Assembly (NCBI GenBank): GCA_022496805.1
Contig: CM040106.1
Location: forward strand, 3,782,001 to 3,846,000
Source: Pohlia nutans
Taxonomy: Eukaryota > Streptophyta > Bryopsida > Bryales > Mniaceae
Length of the DNA: 64,000 nt
Direction of reading: 5' to 3'
Part shown: positions 11,055 through 22,383 of the stretch, one piece after another
How positions within the stretch are numbered: position 1 is the first letter of the stretch
Layout: every line of letters begins with the position of its first letter
Notes under the pieces: model-generated
The model's input: only the letters and a program-made list of their open reading frames with translations
Database searches by the model: none
Told to the model about the DNA's origin: nothing
Program-made: the position numbers and the translations under genes

Positions 11055-13890
11055 TGAACTAGCCACCAAATTGATTATTCTGGATATAAGAGTGTTATTT
11101 TTATCCTTTTTGAACTTCTAAATTCTATTCTAATAGTGACTTTAGTCACAATACAATAAAATGAGTTACTTTCTTTGAAAAAGAATCCCTATACTTATTG
11201 TTCCCGGGATTTCGCTGAGAAAATCACTATTAAGAATTTAGACAACTAGAAGAGAATAAATAAAGGGTATCACTTATTCATTTAGAATAAAAATTATAAA
11301 TTTATAGAAGTAATATAGAATGCTTTAAAATGAATTTAGAAATATTTTAAAAATATACCAATGATACATATAGAATATACCTAACTATACTATAAATAGT
11401 ATAATATTCCAATTATTTCAATGCCCCCTATTAAATACCCTTTGTTTGCGCATACGTACTCAAAATTTACACAGAGTGACGTCCCCAAGGAAAATTTGGA
11501 TGGATAAAAAAATGTACGAGATGTAGTTAAGAGAGGGCTTGCAATATAATCATCATTCATTATATGGACGAAGGTGCGTAAAATGGTTTAAAATGTAACA
11601 TTCTAAGTATGGCGATTTTTTAAGATCTTTGTATTAATGAATTTATTGGGCTCATATTCTAGATATCATTTTTAAGGGTTCATTTTCAAACAACCCATAT
11701 TTTACAAATTATGGATAAATAGACCAATTTTGGACAATTTCATTAACTATATCACCATAAAATAGGTACAAAAGAGATTTGAAAAACATTGAAATGAAAA
11801 ATATAAAATTAAAAAAATTGTGCCAATTCAAAAAAAATGTATTATACTCACACAAAAGCATTGGCAGCCCGCCATTACATTTACCAGCCATCCCACTAAT
11901 CTCATGTAATGGTTTTGTGAATTAAAATAAGTTTGCAAAATTATTATGTAAAATTAGTACATTTGATTGAACATGTCACATGGTGATGAACTGATTATTA
12001 ACCCCTACAGGACCACAACTATGTTCCTCTCCAAACACTCCAAAGTATTCCTTCTCATAAAAAGACAAACAGTTTTTGATCAATGACCTTTTGATCTGGG
12101 CGTGCTAGTACTTGAGCATAGGAGCGTGAGCTTGCAAGCTCACGATTTTTTTTAGTTTTTTTTTAGTTTGTTTAGATGGACCTATGACCGTGGACTTTGG
12201 GATTTAGGCATTATAAGCAAACAATTTGGGGGCAATATGAAAGAAATGAGAGTGATATAGACAAATTGTATGTCAGAATGATTAGTTGGGCTCTAGTTTA
12301 AAATGTAGGAGATTTAATGATAATGAAATTGAAAATGTATGCAGCAATCTAATGTGAAGTCAAGAGTTTAGGGTAGCAATGCAATGTGATAGAATATATA
12401 AAATGGAAGACTATCAAATAAATTGGTGTTTAGGAATTTGAAGCATAGTATTCAAATTTGAAGACCAATACGTCAGTATTTTTAAACGATCTATTCCAAA
12501 TTCAAATGTCGTATCAAAAAATATAATTTATAAGATATATTGAAAAACACTTTGAATTGAATAAGAGTGAATGAGTAAGAGTGAAATCATTCAAATTTGA
12601 GGACAATGAATGCAAGGAAAGAGGTAGTGGCCCTTTTAATCTCATTATAATGCAATCAAATACATTTATGATACGTAACACATAACCGTTCTAATACTCA
12701 TGAGTATAGCGCTATGGAGAAGCATAAAATGAAGCCGTTGGACTAGGCAATGCTGACATAGACTCCTCTATGTCACTACAATTACTAACCAATGCCTCTC
12801 TATCGCACACCTGCCTCTTGATCTACAAACTCTAAAAAAAATGCAGAAACAAACATGGGGTGAGGAGTAGGGTTAGAGATATGCTGCTCTGCAAATTTTC
12901 TGGCAATTCCTTCTACATAAGACGGCAGCGTGAAGGGTTTAGGCGGACTGGGAAAGAACTCTGGATTAGAAAAGAAAGGACGGTGGACTTGAGCGCTCAA
13001 TCTTCCGGATCTGAAATCAAATAAAGGCAACATCATCAAGAATAATATAACCTATATCTTGAACAATGAAGCCATTCAACAAAACAAAAATGAATATAAT
13101 CAAAATTTCTTACTGAATTTGGATTTCTTCGCGATCGGCTCGGCCACAACGTCTCCTCTGTCAACATCACCGACAATCATGCTATTGACGGGTTGGCGAG
13201 ATAGACGCGTAATCAGGGGTCAAATGAGAGGTTTGAGGACTGCGTTGAAGATGGCCTTGTCCTCTTCCAGTGCAACAATGTGGCGGTTCACGTTGTGACA
13301 TGTGCGGATGGATGCTCCTACAACAATGAAAACGCCATGACAAATAATTAGAGCAATTCAAACAAAGTAGATAGGTCATAAAAATCAATGAAAATTAACA
13401 TGATTAACTAAGAATTCTAACCCATCGCAACGAGGAATGCTGTTGTGTGAGCAGTTAGCAATGAGTAGTGAGCGGTAACTCCGTAGTTTTTTTGGAGATT
13501 ATATTCAGTGAAACAAATCCTCTAACCGCGGTCCAAAGATGAAATTTGGAAAATGTTTCCAACTCAATTCACATAAAAGACCCTATTTCCGTGGCTGTAG
13601 GGTAATTGTTTGGTGGGGGATCCCACCTGAGAGGTACATACCAATTAGGTGGTTTAGATTCTACATTGAATGTTAATGTTGGGTACATAGGAAATTAGAC
13701 ACGACTAAGAACAAAACATTGAAATATCATGTCACTTAATGTTGGCATTGTGAGAGTCACAATCACTGGATACAAATAATGCATTGGAATACAAGCGTGG
13801 ATACGGGCCTATTTCGGACAGTATGTAAATAGAATTTCCAACCGGTAGAGGTGGCAAAAATACATATACATTTAAAAATTGTTAGTATAG
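11055..13890. other. Non-coding region, nothing recognised
   Basis: Apart from the orphan TTAA end near 12 kb, this is AT-rich DNA. A perfect 20-bp palindrome followed by a T run lies at 12125-12144 (CGTGAGCTTGCAAGCTCACG). Open frames at 12.8-13.4 kb are short and I do not recognise them. They could be remnants of the region downstream of the methyltransferase-like gene. Confidence 0.4.
11998..12020 (+). mobile_element. Orphan TTAA/CCCC left end
   Basis: TTAA followed by CCCCTACAGGACC matches the left ends at 1839 and 10134 in position and start. I could not find its right partner nearby, so it is either truncated or a chance match. Confidence 0.3.
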
Positions 13891-15806
13891 TCAATTGTAA
13901 TCCGAGGAGTCGCTAGAACTAGGAGAACTACTGGAGGAGAAACCAACCTTTGCATCCAAATCTAAAAACCCATGCACTCCGAATCCAATTCTCTTGGCTT
14001 GGTTTTGATTGTATACCACTAGAGCTTTCGAGAGGTTCGTTTACAAAGGCATGAGCTAATGGCTGTATATAGCAAAGTAGAACAAATAAATAATTGGGAC
14101 TTTTGATATCTTCCAATAGACCACAAATACCATGGATCCTTAAACCTCTACATCATTGGAGGGGGTAGTGCATCAGAAATTGGAAAAGACATTCCGTAAT
14201 TGTCAATGAAGAGAGGATAGAAGACATAAGAGAGTAGTAGTGAAGTAAATGAAGCAAGAATTGAGTTAAACTTACTTACAGAATCTTGGCCGTTTGATCT
14301 TCATAGCGGGGACGTCGTCGTCGTGGATGGCAAGAGGAGGTGACCTCTTGATGTTAGATGGAGAAGGGGAAATCTTAGGGTCCATGAGTGCCTTAAGCAC
14401 TCCTTTGAAGATATCAGAGTTGGGCTCCAGTGCAATGATATGGTGTCCAGTCAGGCGACAAGCATGAATGACGGCTCCAGCAAAGCATATCCAGTGCATA
14501 GTAATTCAGAATGACTACATGAAGGGTGCATTCACAATATAATGAGCCAACCCCACCCAAATCTAACGACTCTTGATGAGTGCTTAGAAAATAATATCTT
14601 CAATTTATGTAGATATTAGAAAAAATTAAGGACATTTTGCGGCATATTATGAACATTTTAGCACATTTTAGTCCTTATTAATGACTGTTTAGGACCATAT
14701 TTTAGTTGTTTTGGAGTACCAATAACTTTTCAAACATCGTCAAACTTTAGTATGTTGTAAAATGATATATAATATATGTAGTTACTAATTTATATTGCAA
14801 TAATAATTCAATGATATCATTATTGCTTAATAATCCATTAAATTAATCACTGGTTGCAATTTCCTTGGATCTTTATATTGTGAATGTACCCTGCAGTATA
14901 AGTGATGCCAGAATCAAATTTTGTCTAGCGTACACTCACCAGTAGACGCATTGTAATCCAGTACCACATCTTCAAGGTCTAAGGAAGTTTCGATGAGGAC
15001 TTGCAGAAATTGGAGATCCTTCTTACGAACACCCCTCCACGGAATAGTCCCATTCGTCAATTGGCTTTTGGAAATGGTGAAATTGTGTAGGAGACCATCA
15101 GCTTCTAAATCAATCCTTGCGCCTTGTACTTCACAAATGATTTGCAGCACAAATTTGGACTGAACTAGAGTGTCCTTGATGCTCTCTCGGACAAATAACA
15201 ATATCCAAAAGCATCGTGTCTGCATTGAAAAAGTTGAAATGGAATTCTTAAAATGATACGAGAAATCATGATGGGTGGAAGAAATTAATGAAAAATAGAG
15301 AAGGATGTAGTGTAGATGACAAAGTCATTACCGTACACGCAGGATCTCAAAAGGAGGTCAGCCAAAGCTCATTAATGTTCCACCAATCCTTGTATATATT
15401 GTAGCCATAATCAATAGCCCAACCAAGCACATCCTTGCATATAGAATGACTCTCAAGGAACATTAAGATAGCTCCATCAACGGACAAGTGTTGCACGGCA
15501 TAGGCAAACAGGATCTCCACAAAGTTGTCAACATTGGACTTGTTCCAGTTGGGAACTATAGTAGACTGATTAGAAATGCCAGAGACAAAAGGTTGTCTGG
15601 GATATCCACAATGAGCATATCCAGGCATGCATTGGCAGAAAATTCAATGATGACACAAAGGGTTGGAAGTTTGATAGGTGAGCATTGGCAATCTCTGCAG
15701 AAGGTACATGTACTGGAGCAACTGCGACAGGAGGTGGGACTACATCTCTAGGCTTTGGCTTGGACTTTTTAGAAGAGCTAGCGGCAGCAGGTGATCTAGT
15801 AGCCAT
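13891..15806 (-). pseudogene. Beta-class DNA methyltransferase-like gene, four exons, first exon damaged
   Basis: Four minus-strand exons fit in phase: 15806-15332, 15219-14940, 14474-14280 and 14018-13891 (ending TGA). The introns begin GTGAGT and GTAAGT after exons 2 and 3. The start MATRSPAAASSSKK is Ala/Ser/Lys-rich and the end is a Ser/Asp tail. Exon 1 holds DMLIVDIPDN, where amino-MTases have the catalytic DPPY-type motif IV, then a stretch ending in DGAILMFLESHS and YKDWWNINELW. Exon 2 has PWRGVRKKD and, at its end, DVVLDYNAST, resembling the SAM-binding motif I. Exon 3 continues with HACRLTGHHIIALE. The order IV then I is that of beta-class N6-adenine/N4-cytosine MTases. Exon 1 carries two frame changes and an in-frame stop near 15347, so this copy looks inactive, and DIPD departs from DPPY. 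The family assignment comes from motif reading only. Confidence 0.5.
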
Positions 15807-16587
15807 TCCCTTATCCCATTTACCTTTCTCAGGCTCTGCTACAGTGGGCTATCGTGCTGTATGAAAAAAATGAGAGGTCGGGGTGAAGCCTCAAGAACTC
15901 CTCAAATTCTAAGATTCTCTAAATCCAGTGCTCATTCCAAGTGCCCATAAGATCCTTAGATACATCTAGAAGCGCCATTGTCATTAGTAAATAATGGAAA
16001 CATAGAAACATCAATCACCACCCCTATAGCCGGACCAAAAATCTTGCTCAAGCCTCTTTATGTCCGACTAAAGAATCGGCCTGACTAGAAGAAGAACAAC
16101 CATTCTGCATAGAGGAATTAGAAGCTGATACTTCTTTGTTTGAAGCAAAAATGTACTCTGGATTACAACATTTGAATTCACTTTCTATTTCCTTCGAAAT
16201 TGGACCTCAATGTCATCAATTGACAATCCGTCATCAGTCTAGGAATCTTCTCGACATCCATCGTATGACATGGCTTCATTAGAATCCTGTAGTTTTATGT
16301 ATCCCATTAGTCTTTGACACATATTACCAGGACATAGAACAACCGCTTTAGAGAGAAAACAAAATCACAACTAACGTTGGGGAGGGAATTGAGCTGGCTG
16401 GTACCAAGAGGCTCTCAAAAGGCGAGAACTCGACTAAGTGGGAAAAAAATGGCAGTTGAAGGAGTATCAATGCCAATTCAAAAACAACATTCACAAAGCT
16501 TCCGCATTCTGCCCCTGGAGCCCCGAGTATCCTCTTGGTACCGAGAGGTCGAATAGGGCACAATTTGCAACATTGCCCTCTACGCTC
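15807..16587. other. Upstream flank of the methyltransferase-like gene
   Basis: No coding exon is recognised. Two GGTACC-centred palindromic motifs appear near 16400 and 16535 (the latter CTTGGTACCGAGAGG). Confidence 0.4.
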
Positions 16588-16829
16588 GTAGCCACTATTT
16601 TTTGCAATTTCAGACTACATTTTTTGAAATTTTAGAACGTGTAATATACCGTTAGAAAGGTATTTTCATTACCTTTCCAACGTTATATTTCACGCCCCAA
16701 CAATCTAAAAATTGTATTCAATTTTTTTAAAAGAAGCTAATATCCCACGACACGTTTATTCACAAAAATGTGGTAAGAAGAACCGCAGTCAATTTTGAGT
16801 GCGGTTTTTTACCATGCTTTGTTATAGTG
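16588..16829. mobile_element. CACTA-type MITE, related to the copy at 55.9 kb, left end missing
   Basis: The right end reads GAACCGCAGTCAATTTTGAG, then TGCGGTTTTTTACCATG, ending GTTATAGTG. It matches the right arm of the complete MITE ending at 56262, and the interior shares GTAATATACC and an AGAAAGGTATT hairpin core. The matching left terminus is not present, so this copy is probably truncated; the left limit is approximate. Confidence 0.5.
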
Positions 16830-17098
16830 TAAAAAAGGCCAATACACTAAAAATACAACAAGACACGGCTTTCAATTGCGATTGCCATCAATTAGAAGAT
16901 GTTATGGGTTCAATACACAAACGGTTCTAGAGCCTTCTGTATCCTCTCGGCACAAAGAGGTGGAATCTTCCACAGTTAAGTGGTTGAACTACACTCACTC
17001 AATTAAGCTATTTTTAAGCGTGATCTAACACGTTGGCAGTACATAGAACAGAATACAGTTTGTGAAAACAAAAATTTAAGGTCTAAATGGACCATTAA

Positions 17099-17120
17099 CA
17101 CTAGTAGAAAATTCTGTGTC
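17099..17120 (+). mobile_element. Orphan CACTA-like terminus
   Basis: CACTAGTAGAAAATTCTG resembles the ends of the small MITE at 18858 and, in reverse complement, the sequence near 19752-19767 (CACTACTAGAAAATCATG). The 3-bp flanks do not match, so I cannot pair them with confidence. Confidence 0.3.
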
Positions 17121-17502
17121 CGGATCAATAAGAAAGCGTTGGTCCTGGCTGTTGTTTTAGACGCGTTGACCTGGACACAATGTAACACAGTTTTGTTGAT
17201 TTTTTTCCAGTTGATTTGGTCAGAAGAAAAAAAAAAAATTGAAAATTTAAATTTTTTTTTAAAATTTAATTTTTTTTTGCTGCCCAGAATTTCGGGCAAG
17301 AAAATGTTTTCTAGGCTGCCCGGATTTTTAGGGCAGCTCAATTTCATCAACTCCGTTGACTATCGGGTTCGAACTCCTAACCTTACATTTAATACTCAAC
17401 ACTCTAACCAACCTACCATACTTAGAACTTGATGAACATAAAGTAGTTTTTTCTTACATAAACACTTACAATTCAATGTTTTGGAATTCATCAGACTTTG
17501 GC

Positions 17503-17819
17503 GGCCATTTTGACATAGTAAATTAACATTTTTCAAAAACCTTTGGACTAAGTTGGGAAATTAAGTTAAGTTTCATCTCCGAAAATCCGTTTGTGATTTG
17601 AAGCCTCCAGTCAAAGGTTATAGTCAAAAATCAGAGAGGGTTTTTGAAAATATCAATGCAAATATTCCTTTGCTACCCCACTGTGAATTTTGTCTATAAC
17701 TTTTGAATGGAGGCTCAAAATCACAAACGGATTTTTGGAGATGAAACTTAACTTAATTTTTCAACTTTTCTTGGTTCAAAGATTTTTGAAAAAAATTAAT
17801 TTACTATGACAAAATGGCC
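17503..17819. repeat. Large imperfect hairpin, foldback MITE-like
   Basis: Left arm about 17503-17635 and right arm about 17690-17819 are reverse complements at roughly 85 percent by eye. They share GGCCATTTTG, ATAGTAAATTAA, AAATTAAGTTAAGTTTCATC and ATCCGTTTGTGATTT. The loop is short (about 55 bp). There is no coding content. The outermost bases are GGCC, but I see no target duplication. Confidence 0.6.
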
Positions 17820-17863
17820 TATAAAGTTTGCGTTTTAAAAAAATAAAATTGTGAATTATTAAA

Positions 17864-18401
17864 TCAACCCTTAAATGACAGAGGGGGTAAGGGAAAAACC
17901 TAGATGTTTTATAGGATGTTACTTATGCAACTTTGATTAAGTTTGGTTCAAAAAAGGAAATGAGAAGCATGATGTTTAGTAATTATCTCTATGGTCAAAC
18001 TTCCAAAAAGAGTTTTAAATACTCATTTAATGAATTTAGATGCTTTTGCCATTTGAAATTCACCAAAATTACTAATTCTACATTTAGAGTATGAAATTTG
18101 GTATGATTGGTTAAAACTAAACATTTTATTCTAAAATTTTAAAAGCAAAATCTTCAAAGGAGAGAACATCATTAGTTTCCCGAAGTACTAAGTTTTATAA
18201 CACTTAGACAATATTGAGGTCTGTGTCGTTGAAAAATTCCTTACTAAACCTCGATATTGCAAATGAAATGTATCAAACAACACTAGAACATGATCTCTCC
18301 CCCCAATTTCGACAAGATATTAAAACTTGAAAATGTCATTTCCTAATCATGGCTATGTTGGGTGCAATTAGAAAATGGTTGGTTGGTCACTTACGGGTTA
18401 A
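17864..18401. mobile_element. Degenerate TTAA-family element
   Basis: The left end CCCTTAAATGACA at 17868 is preceded by TCAA. The right end GTCACTTACGGG at 18397 is followed by TTAA. It matches the family consensus CCCCTAAATGACC with two or three differences, so it is an older copy of the family at 1839 and 10134. No coding content. Confidence 0.45.
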
Positions 18402-18857
18402 TGAGTTCCATTGATTGAATGTTTCAAAAAAATGGATTACTCTGTAGAAACAAAAAGAAGATTCCAAGTTTCCAGCACAGAGATTCAGAGAAGAAAGAAA
18501 AGAAAAGGTTCACAGAAGACTAATTGTCATCCCACTCAAGTGGATTTATTTGTTTGGACGTCCGTGTGATTGTTTTGATGGAGCAGAAAGTCAGTTAGCA
18601 GCCAAAGTGTGTCAAAATTCACCGTCAACATCTTTAATTTAGAGAATATCAGCCTACTTGTCTCTTCTTATTGTTTGTCAGAGATGATGAAAGTCTGCAA
18701 AATTGCAGTTATATAATCTAATTATATAAAACACTCATTCTAGTACTAAATGATTACAAAACAAACCTAGTGAATTTTAAGTTATCTATGTGAAAAGAAA
18801 ATGACTTTGGTATCTTGTCATATGCTAGACTTCAAATTTTGAAATGGCAAGCACTTA

Positions 18858-18975
18858 CACTAGTAGAAAAGGTGGCGCCCCTGGGACATGCCCAAGCCAA
18901 ATCACTGTGCATGCGTGGAATTGAGCTTTGCTTACGTGGGCATCTTCCTCAGCAATGCTACCTTTTCTACTAGTG
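18858..18975. mobile_element. 118-bp MITE with CACTAGTAGAAAAGGT ends
   Basis: The terminal inverted repeats are CACTAGTAGAAAAGGTGGC and, reversed at the right end, CACTAGTAGAAAAGGTAGC. They start CACTA as in En/Spm elements. The 3-bp flanks are TTA and TTC, so the duplication is imperfect. Too short to encode anything. Confidence 0.6.
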
Positions 18976-19099
18976 TTCGAGCATGCCCAACTACATGGGA
19001 ATGCAGCAACCCATTGTTAGGATATTGAATGTTTGAGGTAAATATGATCCCAATAGTTATTTATCATACCCTAAGAAAATAAAAACATGGAAAATGTCA

Positions 19100-19177
19100 G
19101 TTTCTGCCCATGGATAGTCACTGTTGGTTGGGTTGCAATCAGAAAATGGTTGATCAGTCATTTAATTCAGGGGTTAA
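19100..19177 (-). mobile_element. TTAA-family right end
   Basis: The sequence ending ATTCAGGGG then TTAA at 19174-19177 aligns with the right end at 18397: both have GAAAATGGTTG, a GGTCA/AGTCA block and an upstream GAAAATGTCA segment. The left partner was not found; it may be nested against the element ending at 18401. Confidence 0.4.
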
Positions 19178-19859
19178 AAAAAATTCTTAGTACATAGAAT
19201 TTCAACCATGGTGTTTAAATTTTGCCCAAATAAAGGTGTTTTAAATGTTTTAAGTGTTTTGAAAGTCATGATTGTGTGCTTTGATGCCTTTCAACCTTGG
19301 GGATTATATTCACGATCTTATTAAGAGTTTGTATAATAGAATTTAAAACCAATTGGATCTATTTGTCATAGATGCTAGAAATTGTTCAAAAGTAAAAAAA
19401 ATCACCTTTTAAAAGATCGAGTTCATAAATTGCAAAAGATTCAAAAGATTTAATAATATTCCAATAGATTCTATAATATTTTGATATATTCCAGAATATT
19501 TCCAAAAGATTCCAAAAATATTCCAGAAAAGATTTTACATTCACTAAAATTTTGTTGATTTGGTCATTGTACTATCCAAATCAACAAAAAGTAGGCAACA
19601 AACTGTTGATTTGGTTGTTGTACTATTCAAATCAACAAAAAGTTAGGCAGCAAATTGTTGATTTTTACAAAAAGTTTAAAAATCAGTGAAATCGGTCATT
19701 GCAGTGCCCCAAACATTACAAATTTGTTGATTTTTTGTTGATTTGGTCATGATTTTCTAGTAGTGTGATGGAGTCAGAACAAGACTCCAAGACAGCCCTA
19801 CAGTACCCTCCAAGACAGCCCTATGATCCTCTTCTTGTAGTAATCTGATGGCAAAATTA

Positions 19860-20245
19860 GTCACTTAGAGCCTCTCGGTACTGAGAGACCAATTTCAATG
19901 TGATTCCAAAGTTCTCTAAAGACAAGCTTCCAACATTTATACTTTAGAAGCTGTCTAGAATTTTGAAAGACACAACATACAATCGCTATCAAGGAGATGA
20001 GGTCCTTGTCGGTACAGAGAGAGTTGTTTGTGGCATATTTCTAGGCTTCAAGTGCCAAAAACAACAATGGCAACAAGGGTCTCGGTACCCTCTTGGAACT
20101 AAGAGACCCTATCTAGCCTAATCTTGAACTTCAATGGACATGCCAAAAGGTCCCTCTTGGTACCAAGAGACCCCATCTAGTCCAATCTTGAACTTTGATG
20201 GACATTCCAAGAAGTCCCTTTTGGTACCAAGGTGCTCAAATAGTT
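19860..20245. repeat. GGTACC-palindrome tandem repeats
   Basis: Two clear units of about 70 bp at about 20085-20230 share TAATCTTGAACTT, ATGGACAT, and CTCTTGGTACCAAGAGACC-like palindromes. Further single motifs lie near 19875 and 20010. Each is a near-perfect inverted repeat around GGTACC. The function is unknown. Confidence 0.5.
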
Positions 20246-20920
20246 TGATTCCTTAATTTTTTAGTTTCTGAAAGGTGCATCTGACTAGCAATTTGAGTGA
20301 CATAAGTACGGTGTGAGATTGTGTAATTAAAAAAATTCCTTTCTGTCTCGGCAATGAATTTCCTCTTTTAGCAATTTCTAAAGTGAATCAATGCAAATCC
20401 CGAGGTCGATAATGCTCGAGATTAAGCAAGGAGGTAGATCAGCAATGCTCATTCTATCGATGCATCAAGCATGTAGCAAAATTGAGGTTAATACAAAGGG
20501 AAATTCTTCAGATGGACCATCGACGCTCTTAATATTGAGAAGGAAAGTTGGATGTCATATAGAAGAAAGCTGAGACTCCTTTTGAAATTCATTAACTCGT
20601 TTAGGGACTCTGAAATTCAAGAACTCTGAAATATATAATTGTTAAAATCATCGTTTTCTATTGCTAATAGTTACTGCAATATAGTTGCTACAATAGTTGC
20701 CTTTGTTCCTCATCTTCCACACACAAGATAGAAATATTAAAGACCAGATTTCACTCATACTAGGTATCACTCATACTCACTCATATCACTCAAATTGATT
20801 TGGGTTCAATTTCTTTAAGGATCTAGTATTTCTTATGATTAGCACAATGTTATATTGGTACTCCACTAGAAACCACAGTCATTCACTTTAGCTTCTTTAG
20901 GAGGGTTTTTTTTTTATCAG

Positions 20921-22126
20921 CAACACTTCTGTCCAGTATAGGGGTCGGACGCGGTCTCAATTTGCTTGCCAAGACAGCTATAGCTTCTATTCCTGCAGTT
21001 TTAGCAACAACAATCTCCAACACTGGTAAATACAACAAAACACCTTGACGCTATTCCCAATAGATGAGTATGCAATTCAATGAGGATTACTGTATACATT
21101 CTTTATTTCTAGATTTTATTTGGTTGCTGCCAAGGTCAAATAATCATTTGATTCTCCCTTCGTTTGGCAGGTCTCGTGCATGTGAACACTTCAGTGAACA
21201 TACATGTATAGGTGTATTTTTTATTTTCTTGTTGGTGAACGCAACATTCTAATCTGGGTCTCTCTCTCCCTCTTTTTTGTATGATCTCTTGATGTCTATG
21301 TATTTTGAGCATGTAAGAGGTTGTGCAGCATGAGTTGGTCCGATGTGATTTTACTTTTGTTGTTTAGGATTTGAGATGGCATTCGGAAGAGTACGGGCAT
21401 TTAATTTCATTACAGTCTTGACAAGCGGTACAACAACAGCAGCTACCCTGAGATTGACTGCAACAACAGCATCCACCACCGATGCAGCTTTTACTGTAGC
21501 AACGACAGTTGTTGGGTACGTGTTATCCAAATGAATGAAGAGGTGATCTATTCCCTTTTAAAGAGCCCGTGGACTAAGATGAATAGAGGAGTGCATTTTA
21601 TTTGGATTGGTTGTGCATTTTGTAGTAGATTTTTTCATTAATATTTTTCCTTCATTAGTTGTGCACGCTATTATCATCACCATAATATGATCTATCTATC
21701 CAATTTTCTAATCTAATCACTTTTCTTTGTACAAAACATTCGGATCTCTCACCACTATACCTGCACAGACACCGAAGCCTCCTTCAGGAATTGTTGGAAA
21801 GACTGTTGAAGACGTAATATCTGCACAAACGTCAATTCTTCTTGTGCCTCTGGCTGTACACATTAATGCTGAAACCATTGGGAAGGCATTTTGGCAATTC
21901 TATTGATTGACGTCATGTTAATGGTTTAGTGCTTAAATATACTTGATCAACATTGTCAAGAGTGTAGTTAAGAGCTCACACGGTGCTATGAAATTTGTTG
22001 TAGATTATCAAAGAATGGACTCACGAGCTACAAGAACGGACATTAAAGTTTTGCAAGCAGGCAAAGTCCTTCGGCAAGTGGGATCAACAAATTATTGTAA
22101 ATCAGAATTTATTGATTAAGCTTGAG
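20921..22126 (+). pseudogene. NUP62-like gene fragment (Nsp1_C coiled coil)
   Basis: Exons inferred at 20921-21025, 21368-about 21510/21515, 21769-21813 and 22004-22126. The third and fourth join in phase 0 to give SGIVGKTVED followed by IIKEWTHELQERTLKFCKQA and ending NQNLLIKLE before a GTATGA donor. This closely resembles the start of the conserved coiled coil of plant NUP62, the central-channel FG nucleoporin. The first two exons are Thr/Ala-rich and could be the decayed FG/linker region. Their junction is in phase, but the second-to-third junction requires a weak GTTGGG donor. The rest of the coiled coil is absent; a CACTA element lies 250 bp downstream. No start codon or FG repeats are seen. 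It is either a captured fragment or a gene remnant. Confidence 0.5.
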
Positions 22127-22383
22127 GTATGACATTTGAGAGTCGCTATGACCTCGGCTATGACTCCTCATAATGGACATCGGGTGATGACAATGGCGAC
22201 CAAAGCATTTGGAAATCATGGTCAATGGGCCAATTGTAAGCACTTGTATTACTTATTCATTGTCGTTTGTGGTTTACAATTTGAGACCGATACATTCATG
22301 CATGCTACCAATCTTAGTTTCAATGAAGTGAAGCATGTTTTAGAGAGTAGGTTGTTGACCCATTTTATCTCCTAGGATACCAA
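22127..22383 (+). other. Short open frame, unidentified
   Basis: An open frame at 22136-22375 follows the NUP62-like exon. It contains ANCKHLYYLFIVVCGL and ATNLSFNEVKHVL, which look protein-like and vaguely recall hAT-type coding sequence, but I cannot assign it. Confidence 0.25.

Noticed and set aside
12125..12144. Perfect palindrome plus T run as an intrinsic terminator
   Set aside because: Rho-independent terminators are bacterial, and no gene ends here.
1835..19177. CCCCTAA motifs as interstitial telomere repeats
   Set aside because: They occur singly next to TTAA and in inverted pairs, not in tandem arrays of CCCTAAA.
17099..19767. One 2.7-kb CACTA element from the end at 17099 to the end near 19767
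   Set aside because: Terminal bases agree partly, but the 3-bp flanks (TAA and TGA) differ, and other elements lie between.
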